Shown here: piece after piece, positions 30,045-37,259 of the stretch
Position numbering within the stretch: position 1 is the first letter of the stretch
How the letters are laid out: every line of letters starts with the position of its first letter
NCBI GenBank assembly: GCA_900637675.1
Contig: LR134389.1
Coordinates: forward strand, 1,488,001-1,552,000
DNA: 64,000 nucleotides
Source: Streptococcus equi subsp. equi
Lineage (GTDB): Bacteria; Bacillota; Bacilli; Lactobacillales; Streptococcaceae
Direction: 5' to 3'
The notes under the pieces: model-generated
What the model saw: the letters and a program-made list of their open reading frames with translations, nothing else
Database searches by the model: none
What the model was told of the DNA's origin: nothing
Translations under genes and position numbers: made by a program

Positions 30045-30407
30045 CTAATTGACTACATGCCATGTATATTCTCCTTTACTTGTATTAATTTTTGACCACA
30101 AAGGAGAATCGTAATTTACAGGCATGCCCTCTTCCACATAGTACCTGTTGATTTGGATATCTAACCGAAGTTTTTCAAGAAATTTTTCTTTAGCCTCTTG
30201 AAATGTTTCAAATGTTAATTTCTTATTATAACTAGCTCTATCCATAGTTGCATACACAACATATAAGCCTTGACTATTATCATATTCAATGACAGTTTCC
30301 CATTCTCCTGGTCTCTCTTTAGAAAAAATGGAATACCTTAGACTATCATAACCTAATTGATGGACTGCTTCTAATAGTTCTGCCTTTTGATGATCTAAAT
30401 TTTTCAT
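30045..30407 (-). CDS. Imm59-like immunity protein for the TNT-type tip, chimeric tail
   Basis: This 120-residue cytoplasmic protein resembles the 107-residue protein at 33849-34172 along its length (FSKERPGEWE, EAKEKFLEKL, YDSPLW). It starts at ATG 30407 with AAGGAG in front, directly at the end of the TNT-type tip. Both TNT-like tips here are followed by this type, so it is the likely NADase-toxin antidote. After SPLW it carries a foreign tail, SKINTSKGEYTWHVVN, that matches the end of the unrelated tip at 32961-33722. This indicates recombination. Confidence 0.7.
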   Translation of the reverse strand: MKNLDHQKAELLEAVHQLGYDSLRYSIFSKERPGEWETVIEYDNSQGLYVVYATMDRASYNKKLTFETFQEAKEKFLEKLRLDIQINRYYVEEGMPVNYDSPLWSKINTSKGEYTWHVVN

Positions 30408-31031
30408 CTACTTTATCTCCTTAATTAAACCCAATTTTTCATACCAACTTACAGAAGTTCCTAACTTTATTTGGATACCTCCACCAGAGCCAAAGACAAG
30501 ATCAATCATTCCTTTTTGTGGAGTTGCTATGTCTACCAGTGAAAAATCAAATCTATTCATTAATAGATTTAACTCTTTTTTTCTACTATCAGATAAATTA
30601 TGGTAACCCTTTTCAACATTTTCCATATTAATATCCTTAAGAACCTTATATTGATGATAATTTTGATAGTCCTCTGGGTATGGTAAGCCTCGCTTGTTAA
30701 ATGGTATAACCTTACGGTCAACGATTGGACTTGTGAATGTTCCTCCAGATTCTCCATATCTATCAAGTAAATCACCTGTTTTTAGGAAAGCTGGAGTCAT
30801 GATAGGCCTTCCCTTTACATCAAGACTAAAGCCATTATAGTTTGGCCAATTAATAGAACCATCAGCCTTAAGGTAATTTCTATATCGGACAGGAATTGGT
30901 GTTCCGGTAGCTTTATCAATGTCATTGGACAGATAAGCATATTTTCCATCTGGCATGGTGATTCTTTCTGCAAAATACCTTCCCTTTAACTGGTATTCTC
31001 TTCGAAGGTATTGGTAAATACTGTTCTTCAC
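30408..31031 (-). CDS. Orphan TNT-type (NAD glycohydrolase-like) toxin tip
   Basis: This 207-residue C-terminal fragment is equivalent to residues 70 onward of the tip at 34173-34976. TNT-family marks are DRYGESGGTFTSP, FNKRGLPYPEDYQNYHQY, a FGSGGGIQIKLG loop and the end WYEKLGLIKEI. TNT domains hydrolyse NAD+. It has no secretion domain. Its GTG start at 31031 lies inside a copied immunity-gene start region, so it is probably a silent cassette or a truncated toxin. The immunity gene follows with no gap. Confidence 0.72.
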   Translation of the reverse strand: MKNSIYQYLRREYQLKGRYFAERITMPDGKYAYLSNDIDKATGTPIPVRYRNYLKADGSINWPNYNGFSLDVKGRPIMTPAFLKTGDLLDRYGESGGTFTSPIVDRKVIPFNKRGLPYPEDYQNYHQYKVLKDINMENVEKGYHNLSDSRKKELNLLMNRFDFSLVDIATPQKGMIDLVFGSGGGIQIKLGTSVSWYEKLGLIKEIK

Positions 31032-31062
31032 TCATCTATATGCCCTCCAGAAGTGATTAGAA

Positions 31063-31476
31063 TTATTGTTCCTCTTCACATTTTTGATCCAGATAATCCT
31101 TCAAAACACGCATAACATATTCAACAGATTTCAGATCCAGTCCTAAGCACCATCTTATATTTTCACTTACATTTTTATCAGAAATTAAATAAGAAAGTGA
31201 TACAATTTTTTGAAATGACTGCTCCGGATATTTAGGATTAGGTAAACTTACACTGAATAAACCACCTTCTCCAGCTTGGAATTGAATATTCTTACCAGTA
31301 TCATAAATTCCCATCATCATTTCACAATTTTTATATGTAAAGACAAAGTTAAAATTCTCATCTTCTCCTTCATGTATAGAAATTTCATCAAGGTTGGCTG
31401 AAAAAATAGTCCATAAAGCCTGTTTAACGTTCTTATAACCTAAGCTTTCTTTTATTGATAAATATTGCTCACTCAT
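31063..31476 (-). CDS. Immunity-type protein, second tandem copy
   Basis: This 137-residue acidic protein is similar to its upstream neighbour (MSEQYLSIKESLGYKN versus MSEEQYLPVKESLGYRN, and PNPKYPEQSF versus PNPKYPDRSF). The two overlap by eight bases. I recognise no named family. Tandem paralogous immunity genes behind one toxin tip are typical of polymorphic-toxin loci. The ribosome site is weak, so it is probably coupled to the previous gene. Confidence 0.6.
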   Translation of the reverse strand: MSEQYLSIKESLGYKNVKQALWTIFSANLDEISIHEGEDENFNFVFTYKNCEMMMGIYDTGKNIQFQAGEGGLFSVSLPNPKYPEQSFQKIVSLSYLISDKNVSENIRWCLGLDLKSVEYVMRVLKDYLDQKCEEEQ

Positions 31477-31897
31477 TTTTCAATAAAACCTTTGCTTCGT
31501 CTGAATCTAAATAATCTTTTAGAATGGCCAACGCTATTTCGAGACGATGCTCGTATCTTCCAAAAGCATAGTCAACTGCTTCTATTTTTTCGGTGTCTGT
31601 TAAAAGACTTTCTAAGGTTACCCTATCAAGAAAGGATCTATCAGGATACTTTGGATTAGGAAGTGAAATCATCAATTGTCCTCCTTCTCCATATTCAAAT
31701 TGTCTATTCTTACCAGTTGATGTAATCCAGATTATGATTTCTTTATTGTTATAATTTAAATGAAAACCAAAATTTTCAAATTCTCCTTCAATAATTGTAA
31801 ACTTATCCAAATCTATTGAAAAAACATTCATTAAAGCTATTTTTAAGTTACGATATCCTAAGCTTTCCTTTACTGGTAAATACTGTTCTTCACTCAT
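31469..31897 (-). CDS. Immunity-type protein, first tandem copy
   Basis: This 142-residue cytoplasmic protein starts at 31897 with GGAGG eight bases before, overlapping the toxin-tip stop by four bases. Position makes it the likely cognate antidote of the tip at 31894-32415. It is acidic, has alternating strand-like segments (FGFHLNYNNKEIIIWI) and a helical C-terminus, and belongs to no family I can name. Its start region is duplicated upstream of the TNT tip near 31000. Confidence 0.62.
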   Translation of the reverse strand: MSEEQYLPVKESLGYRNLKIALMNVFSIDLDKFTIIEGEFENFGFHLNYNNKEIIIWITSTGKNRQFEYGEGGQLMISLPNPKYPDRSFLDRVTLESLLTDTEKIEAVDYAFGRYEHRLEIALAILKDYLDSDEAKVLLKNE

Positions 31898-32415
31898 TTA
31901 TATGCCCTCCAAAACCTTTCAAATTTTTCAATATTATATCCATTTTCTGCTAAAATCTGAATTTCTTTAGCATAAGACTTCCCGATACCACTAACATCTG
32001 CGATTGATTGAGCAGTATATGGATTAGACGTTAATATAAATGTTTTTCTTTTCTCAATTTGTTTTATCAAAAATTCACGATTAACCCTTTGAGCTAGCTT
32101 AGAATCCACTCTCGACATCGCATTCCAACCATCACTTCCGGCATCAAAGTAAGTTAACTTATTTTGATGTGCAATTTGTTCATACGAAGTAACGCTGTTT
32201 GCTTCGTAATATCCCAGCAAAGCTGTTTTGGTTTTTGCATTGTGGGTGGTCAGCTCGGTTAATTTGGCCACGTCAGCTTCTGTATAGTTCTTACTCATAC
32301 TTTCTGCGTAAGCCACAATGCGAGACTCATCAAACCGAACCTTTGTGTCTAGTACCTTTTCAGAAAGGGTTATTTTCGCTGATTTCGTCACTTTAGCTGC
32401 TATCGGCTCATTCAA
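31894..32415 (-). CDS. Orphan toxin tip with unrecognised C-terminal domain
   Basis: The 173-residue frame opens at a TTG in the repeated junction (RRFSLNEPIAAKVTK). After a charged linker comes a C-terminal domain with YFDAGSDGWNAMSRVDSKLA and FLIKQIEKRKTFILTSNP, then a helix-hairpin-like IADVSGIGKSYAKEIQILAE. The last part looks like a DNA- or RNA-binding helix-hairpin motif, which suggests a nucleic-acid target, but I assign no activity. It lacks a secretion domain and a ribosome site. Two immunity-type genes follow. Confidence 0.55.
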   Translation of the reverse strand: MNEPIAAKVTKSAKITLSEKVLDTKVRFDESRIVAYAESMSKNYTEADVAKLTELTTHNAKTKTALLGYYEANSVTSYEQIAHQNKLTYFDAGSDGWNAMSRVDSKLAQRVNREFLIKQIEKRKTFILTSNPYTAQSIADVSGIGKSYAKEIQILAENGYNIEKFERFWRAYK

Positions 32416-32556
32416 GCTGAACCTTCTGGCGGCGCTTGGAGACGCTTGGCATTGGCTTCAAGGTGACGAGCTACTCCCTGATAAGCTGTCGCAGGCTAAT
32501 TATTAAGAACATGCTTTAAAATAGCAGAGCTAATCTCGGCTCCGCTATCTTAAACA

Positions 32557-32979
32557 TTATTTCAAAGGACTGACATAATCATCTGGCAGCTTTCCCTTCC
32601 AATCTATCCACTGTTGTTCAGCGATTGGCACTAATTTTGATAATTCTTCTTCTGAGAACAGAGACACACTAGTAGGGTCTGCAATCAGCGCAGTTGGTGT
32701 GTCAATAACAAATTTTCTATGACTTTGCTTCTTTTCCTCTTCTGTTGGTGGCCAATTACCATCTTGTAGCTTTGAATGAACATCTCCAAGACTACGTTCT
32801 CCACTTTCCAACAATTCAAATAAGTCATACGGTAACTCATATACTACTCGTTGAACAGCAATGCCACCTTCTTCGGCAACAAAGTAATATTTCCCTTGAT
32901 GCTTCCACACCCTTTGACCATAGCCCTTTACCTCCTCATATTGACTAACATCTTCCCACTCTAATTGACTGCGTGCCAT
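32557..32979 (-). CDS. Immunity-type protein, third cassette
   Basis: The start is set at ATG 32979 (MARSQLEWEDVSQYEE, 140 residues), nine bases after AAAGGAG. The open frame upstream belongs to the toxin tip, which it overlaps by 19 bases. The protein is acidic and soluble (WKHQGKYYFVAEEGGIAV). I do not recognise the family. A copy of its first bases follows the immunity gene at 30045, showing that this boundary has recombined. Confidence 0.62.
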   Translation of the reverse strand: MARSQLEWEDVSQYEEVKGYGQRVWKHQGKYYFVAEEGGIAVQRVVYELPYDLFELLESGERSLGDVHSKLQDGNWPPTEEEKKQSHRKFVIDTPTALIADPTSVSLFSEEELSKLVPIAEQQWIDWKGKLPDDYVSPLK

Positions 32980-33722
32980 GTGTGATCTCCTTTCTTTGTA
33001 CTGATACCTTGCATAACTCCCTCTGGTATATTCCCCGGATAAGTACGACCTCCAGGACGCCACCAGCTATTTGCCCCTTTTTCATTACCACTTGGTATTG
33101 AAACACCTTTTTGTGAAACAACTTCTGGTGAAACATCTAAGCGATAGAGGGGACCATCTTCTAAATACCCTTCATCAAAGCCTAAGAGTGTCTCATAAAG
33201 ACGGTTATTTCCCTTTCCTATCTCCTGGATAATATCCGCGTCCTTGGTACTTAACCAAAAACTATTGCCTAAATCGTCACCAACTAAACCGTCTTGGTAA
33301 TCTACATTGGGCTTAAATTTCTGAAATCTAGTTGCACCGTTATCAAATTGTTTTCTATGAAATCCAATATAATCTGGACTGTAGACTTTCTCCACATTTG
33401 GACGATCACCCTTGGATATTGCCAATATACTATCTGATGTTTTTCCCGGAAGATACTCTATCTTCGGTGCCTTCTCAGATATTTCTAGAATCCTTACTCG
33501 ATCTGACGGACTAAGTCCAGCCTTTGCGTATTTGTGCCATTGAATATAGCGCTGACTATCCTCAGGACTCATGCCTGCAAGGGTTGTCATGAATTTTTCT
33601 CTTGCTACATAATTCTTAAACCTTGAGCTTTCTCTTGCCAGTCTGCTGTTCTCAAGGTTCTTCAAAAGCTGCTGGCGGTTGTGGGTCGGTTTCGTCACCC
33701 TAGTTGCTATTGGCTCATTCAA
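32961..33722 (-). CDS. Orphan toxin tip, unrecognised domain
   Basis: The 253-residue frame begins with the array's shared junction (NEPIATRVTKPTHNRQQLLK, then ENSRLARESSRF). It continues into a unique domain with NSFWLSTKDADIIQEIGKG, YRLDVSPEVVS, and a C-terminal NSWWRPGGRTYPGNIPEGVM. The Trp/Gly-rich C-terminus recalls sugar-nucleotide or ADP-ribosyl-transferring folds, but I cannot name a family. It starts at a TTG in mid-gene sequence without a ribosome site. The junction homology continues 100 bases upstream in frame. It is therefore a C-terminal cassette, not a full toxin. Confidence 0.58.
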   Translation of the reverse strand: MNEPIATRVTKPTHNRQQLLKNLENSRLARESSRFKNYVAREKFMTTLAGMSPEDSQRYIQWHKYAKAGLSPSDRVRILEISEKAPKIEYLPGKTSDSILAISKGDRPNVEKVYSPDYIGFHRKQFDNGATRFQKFKPNVDYQDGLVGDDLGNSFWLSTKDADIIQEIGKGNNRLYETLLGFDEGYLEDGPLYRLDVSPEVVSQKGVSIPSGNEKGANSWWRPGGRTYPGNIPEGVMQGISTKKGDHTWHAVN

Positions 33723-33848
33723 GCTGAACCTTCTAGCGGCGCTTGAGGCGGCAAGTCCTCCTAGGATATTCCCAACTAATGTTGCTCTTTGGGCGTCTTG
33801 CTCGCTGCCTCCTAAAAGCTTGGTGCCATGGCATACAATACATGAAAC

Positions 33849-34172
33849 TCATTCATTCCATAGTGGTGAGGGATATTCTGTAGGTTCACCTAACTGCTTT
33901 TTTAACCGATTAGATTCTATAACTAATTCTAATTTTTTAAGCAATTCATGCTTGGCATCATCAAATTTACGATATTCCCTGCTATGACCAATGATATATG
34001 ATCGCTCATCTCTTCCTTCAACATAGAATTTTCCATTTTTTTGATAAAGATGAAATGCCCAAGGAAGTCGCTTTTCTTCATCAAATAAAACATAATGTAA
34101 ACTCTCAAAACCTCGATTTTTAATTGCTTCTTCAATATCTTTTTTCCAATTCAATATATTTGTATTATCCAT
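33849..34172 (-). CDS. Imm59-like immunity protein for TNT-type tip
   Basis: This 107-residue protein starts with a strong AAAGGAG site located in the last codons of the TNT-type tip. It resembles the first 105 residues of the protein at 30045-30407 and ends cleanly at SPLWNE. It is probably the ancestral form. Its role would be to bind and block the NADase domain in the cytoplasm. Confidence 0.7.
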   Translation of the reverse strand: MDNTNILNWKKDIEEAIKNRGFESLHYVLFDEEKRLPWAFHLYQKNGKFYVEGRDERSYIIGHSREYRKFDDAKHELLKKLELVIESNRLKKQLGEPTEYPSPLWNE

Positions 34173-34976
34173 CTAGTTAATCTCCTTTAATAAACCCATT
34201 TTCTTGTAAATACCAACACCTGTCGGAAATTTAATCTGAATTCCTCCACCTTGCCCAAATACTTTGGTAATCTCACCCTTCTGAATATTAGCTAAATCAT
34301 CAAAGGAAAGATTCCATTTTTTCATTTCTACAGATATTTGTTTTCTTATAATCTCTTCAGATTGATAATACGCATTAACAATATTTTTCTTCGTCAAATC
34401 CATTACTAATTCGTACTTATAATAGTCTTGATATCCTTCTGGGTAGGGTAATCCACGTTTATTAAATGGTAATGTCACCCCATTTTCTATCGGACTGGTA
34501 AATCGACCACTACTTGATCCATATCGATCAATGATTTGACCTGCTTTGAGAGTGACCTGCTCCGTTATAGGATTACCTAAATTATCCACCATAAAGCCAT
34601 CGGCATTTGGCCATTTAATATGGCCTGCTTCGTCAACAAAAGCTCTAGAGCGAACCGGAATTTGCTTGCCTTCAAAATAGTCAGATGAAAGATAACCTAT
34701 CTTTCCATTTGAAATAGTGGTTCTTTCTGCAAAATACCTTCCCTTTAACCGGTATTCTCTTCGAAGATAATCATCAAACCTCGAGCTTTCTCTTGCCAGC
34801 CTGCTGTTCTCAAGGTTCTTCAAAAGCTGCCGGCGGCTGTAGGTCGGTTTCGTCACCCTAGCTGCTATTGGCTCATTCAAGCTGAACCGTCTGGCGACGC
34901 TTGAGGCGGCGAATCCTCCTAGGATATTGCCTACTAATGTAGCTCGCTGAGCATCTTGTTCGCTGCCTCCTGCCAT
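34173..34976 (-). CDS. Toxin C-terminal cassette, TNT-type (NAD glycohydrolase-like), with pre-toxin junction
   Basis: This is the longest tip, 267 residues. It begins GGSEQDAQRATLVGNILGG, continues through ARRFSLNEPIAARVTKP and LLKNLENSRLARESSRF, which are shared with the other cassettes, and then enters the TNT domain. Motifs are DRYGSSSGRFTSP, FNKRGLPYPEGYQDYYKYE and GQGGGIQIKFPTG. The ATG at 34976 has no ribosome site and the frame seems to have been cut from a longer toxin. Expression as a separate protein is doubtful. Immunity follows without a gap. Confidence 0.7.
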   Translation of the reverse strand: MAGGSEQDAQRATLVGNILGGFAASSVARRFSLNEPIAARVTKPTYSRRQLLKNLENSRLARESSRFDDYLRREYRLKGRYFAERTTISNGKIGYLSSDYFEGKQIPVRSRAFVDEAGHIKWPNADGFMVDNLGNPITEQVTLKAGQIIDRYGSSSGRFTSPIENGVTLPFNKRGLPYPEGYQDYYKYELVMDLTKKNIVNAYYQSEEIIRKQISVEMKKWNLSFDDLANIQKGEITKVFGQGGGIQIKFPTGVGIYKKMGLLKEIN

Positions 34977-35027
34977 GACTGGGCATCTGAACTCAAAATG
35001 CCATATGGTATTTCAATAGTTCTTTTA

Positions 35028-35615
35028 TTAATTCCTTCCTATCAAATAATATTCTACAAACTGATTAAATTCTAACTTACAATCAGGCAAGTCATGTAGT
35101 GCTCTAGCATATAATTCTTTTGCTCTCTCAAGTTTTTTAGTGTAATTAAATAAAACAATGTAAGCACGTAATGAACTTAAATCAGTTAGAATTTGCACAT
35201 CATTAAATATTAAACTATAGGCATTATTTTCTTTTACAAGGGTTAATTTATCTTTTTCCACAGACCCTAATGAAAAAAGAGTAGGATCCAATTTTTCTGA
35301 GAGCAACTGCTCAGCTGCTATAATATTTCCTTCCTGTATATACTCTTTGATTTCTCTTGTAATCTTGATATTTTTACTAGTATTAAAGATCTGGTCCAAA
35401 ATTGCAACACAATATAAAATAGCATGATATTCTGAAGTTGTTTCCATTAACCTGATTCTATTATCTCTATGAATTTCTTCAATGATACATTTATTACCCG
35501 CAAATGATAAAGATACACTATCTTCAGGAAAGCCATTATAAAATATTATTTCATTTTCTATTTTATTTGCGCTCAGCCTAACATCAAAAAGAATGTTTTT
35601 TATTTTATCAATCAA
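35028..35615 (-). CDS. Hypothetical protein, possible immunity protein of a lost toxin
   Basis: This 195-residue soluble protein is probably started by the TTG at 35615 behind AAAGGAG. The N-terminal half is strand-rich and the C-terminal half helical (LERAKELYARALHDLPDCK, TPR-like). I recognise no family. It lies immediately after the remnant of a toxin C-terminus (35614-35777), the same order as in the other cassettes, so it is likely the antidote of that toxin. Confidence 0.5.
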   Translation of the reverse strand: MIDKIKNILFDVRLSANKIENEIIFYNGFPEDSVSLSFAGNKCIIEEIHRDNRIRLMETTSEYHAILYCVAILDQIFNTSKNIKITREIKEYIQEGNIIAAEQLLSEKLDPTLFSLGSVEKDKLTLVKENNAYSLIFNDVQILTDLSSLRAYIVLFNYTKKLERAKELYARALHDLPDCKLEFNQFVEYYLIGRN

Positions 35616-35777
35616 TTCTAATTTCTCCTTTCTTCACCAAATCAGTTATGTCATCTAAAAAACCATATCCATTAGCTCTTGAATACTATATTTATCAACT
35701 CCATTAGGTTTATACTTCACAAATTGATCTGAAACCTCACCAGCATATACTCAAATAAACATAGTATCCTCTGATAA
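35614..35777 (-). pseudogene. C-terminal toxin remnant cut off by an IS element
   Basis: From the IS edge the frame reads GEVSDQFVKYKPNGVDKYSI, then QELMDMVF, and stops. Adding one A/T to the six-base run at 35657-35662 continues it as LDDITDLVKKGEIRID up to the start of the next gene. It is the end of a toxin whose body was removed at the IS3 insertion. Confidence 0.5.
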
Positions 35778-35809
35778 TGTACTGACCCCCAAAAGTTGGA
35801 CACGACATA

Positions 35810-36613
35810 TTAGTGAAAGGATTTAGTTCTGTATTGCACAGGGCTAAGTCCTTTTAGCTTTGCTTTAATGCGTTTGTTGTTGTAGTAAAAGATGTATTCA
35901 GTGATTGCTTGTTCAAGCTCATTAAGGGATTGATAAGTTGTCTCAAGGCCGTAAAACATCTCAGATTTGAGAATACCAAAGAAGGACTCCATCATCCCAT
36001 TATCTGGACTATTTCCCTTGCGAGACATGGATGGACGAATGCCTTTAGTCTCCAAAAAGTGATGATAAGACTGATGTTGATATTGCCAGCCTTGATCGCT
36101 GTGGAGAATCGTTCCATTGTACGAATCCGCTGGAAAAGCCTTCTCAAGCATGGTTTGTACTTGCTTCAAGTCAGGCGATCGAGACAGGGTGAAATCAATA
36201 ATCTCACTGTTATAGCCGTCAAGAACAGGCGATAGATAGAGTTTCCCCTCAGGTAAGGTAAATTCCGTCACATCGGTATAGCACTTCTCGTAGGGCTTAG
36301 AACCTTCAAACTGACGTTTAATCAGATTATCAGCCTTTTTGCCAACCTCACCTTTGTAAGAAGAATACTTGCGCTTACGACGGATACGAGCTTTTAAGCC
36401 CATGACAGTCATCAAACGTTGTACTTTTTTGTGATTGACGATAAAACCACGATTTCTTAGTTCCAGATGAATGCGACGATAGCCATAATTGCCATGATGT
36501 TCATCATAGATGCCTTGAATGAGCTCCTTTAAGTCCATGTCCTTATCTTCTTGAGCTAGTTGCTTGACTTGATAATAATAGGTTGACCGCGATAAATCAA
36601 GGATTTCAAGCAA
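35810..36613 (-). CDS. IS3-family OrfB transposase (DDE)
   Basis: This 267-residue frame carries the rve integrase core: the first Asp in CYTDVTEFTL, the second in LHSDQGWQYQH, and Glu in DNGMMESFFGILKSE, with an N-terminal HTH_21-type segment (HGNYGYRRIHLEL). The frame is open upstream to the AAAAAAG slippery site inside orfA, so the active transposase is expected as a frameshift fusion. No internal damage is visible, so the element may be active. Confidence 0.9.
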   Translation of the reverse strand: MLEILDLSRSTYYYQVKQLAQEDKDMDLKELIQGIYDEHHGNYGYRRIHLELRNRGFIVNHKKVQRLMTVMGLKARIRRKRKYSSYKGEVGKKADNLIKRQFEGSKPYEKCYTDVTEFTLPEGKLYLSPVLDGYNSEIIDFTLSRSPDLKQVQTMLEKAFPADSYNGTILHSDQGWQYQHQSYHHFLETKGIRPSMSRKGNSPDNGMMESFFGILKSEMFYGLETTYQSLNELEQAITEYIFYYNNKRIKAKLKGLSPVQYRTKSFH

Positions 36614-36636
36614 AGTTGCTAGAGAAAATTGACCGA

Positions 36637-37152
36637 TTAATTCTTGGATGATTTCTGTTGCTCTTTGAGCTTTGCTTCGTCCCTCAACCGGTATTCTCTC
36701 AGCTTTTTTAGCACAGCATTCTCCGCTCTAAGGTAGTCTAATTCTTTTTGGAGTCGCTCCAACTCTGTCATTTGTTCTAAAGTCTTCTTTGGTTGACGTC
36801 CCATCTTTGGTGGCCTCCCTCTTCTTTTCTCAAGAATAGTATAGCCGTTTTTCTTGTATTGCGCTATCCACCTTGAAAGCATACTAGAATTTGGTAAAGC
36901 ATAGTCTAAGGACGTCTGTTTTTGAGATTGACCATCAATCAGAACTTTATCTATTATCTCTTGCTTCAGTTCTGGAGAATAATAACTATTCTTACCTTTT
37001 TGGACAATGGCTAACCCATACCTGTCAATCAGGCGAATCATGTATTTGAGGTCAGATTCTGCAATACTAAACTTTTCTGATAAGCATTTAATGGACTTTC
37101 CAATGTGCCGTAGCTCATAGATTTGAACCTTGTCTTCATAACTCAATGTCAT
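36637..37152 (-). CDS. IS3-family OrfA (helix-turn-helix)
   Basis: This 171-residue protein has two helix-turn-helix segments for end binding ([20 protein letters not shown], and [20 protein letters not shown]). A C-terminal leucine-zipper-like helix follows ([20 protein letters not shown]). The length fits the IS150 group. Near its end the codons CTA AAA AAG form a canonical -1 slippery heptamer (36709-36703) for making the OrfAB fusion. Confidence 0.88.
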   Translation of the reverse strand: MTLSYEDKVQIYELRHIGKSIKCLSEKFSIAESDLKYMIRLIDRYGLAIVQKGKNSYYSPELKQEIIDKVLIDGQSQKQTSLDYALPNSSMLSRWIAQYKKNGYTILEKRRGRPPKMGRQPKKTLEQMTELERLQKELDYLRAENAVLKKLREYRLRDEAKLKEQQKSSKN

Positions 37153-37259
37153 AAAAATAGCCCCCCAATTGTTAGATTTTATGTCTAACTTTTGGGAGGC
37201 AGTTCACTCTAGCCTTTGGAGTGCCAATTAAACATAGCATGCTTTTCAATCAATAACTG

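Larger units (their letters stand above)
35778..37206 (-). mobile_element. IS3-family insertion sequence, IS150-like group
   Basis: A 1429-bp element bounded by imperfect inverted repeats, TGTACTGACCCCCAAAAGTT at the left and TGAACTGCCTCCCAAAAGTT at the right (minus strand). It holds orfA and orfB with a slippery AAAAAAG. Flanking bases show no obvious target duplication (left GATAA, right CTCTA), so one side may have been rearranged after insertion. Confidence 0.85.
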
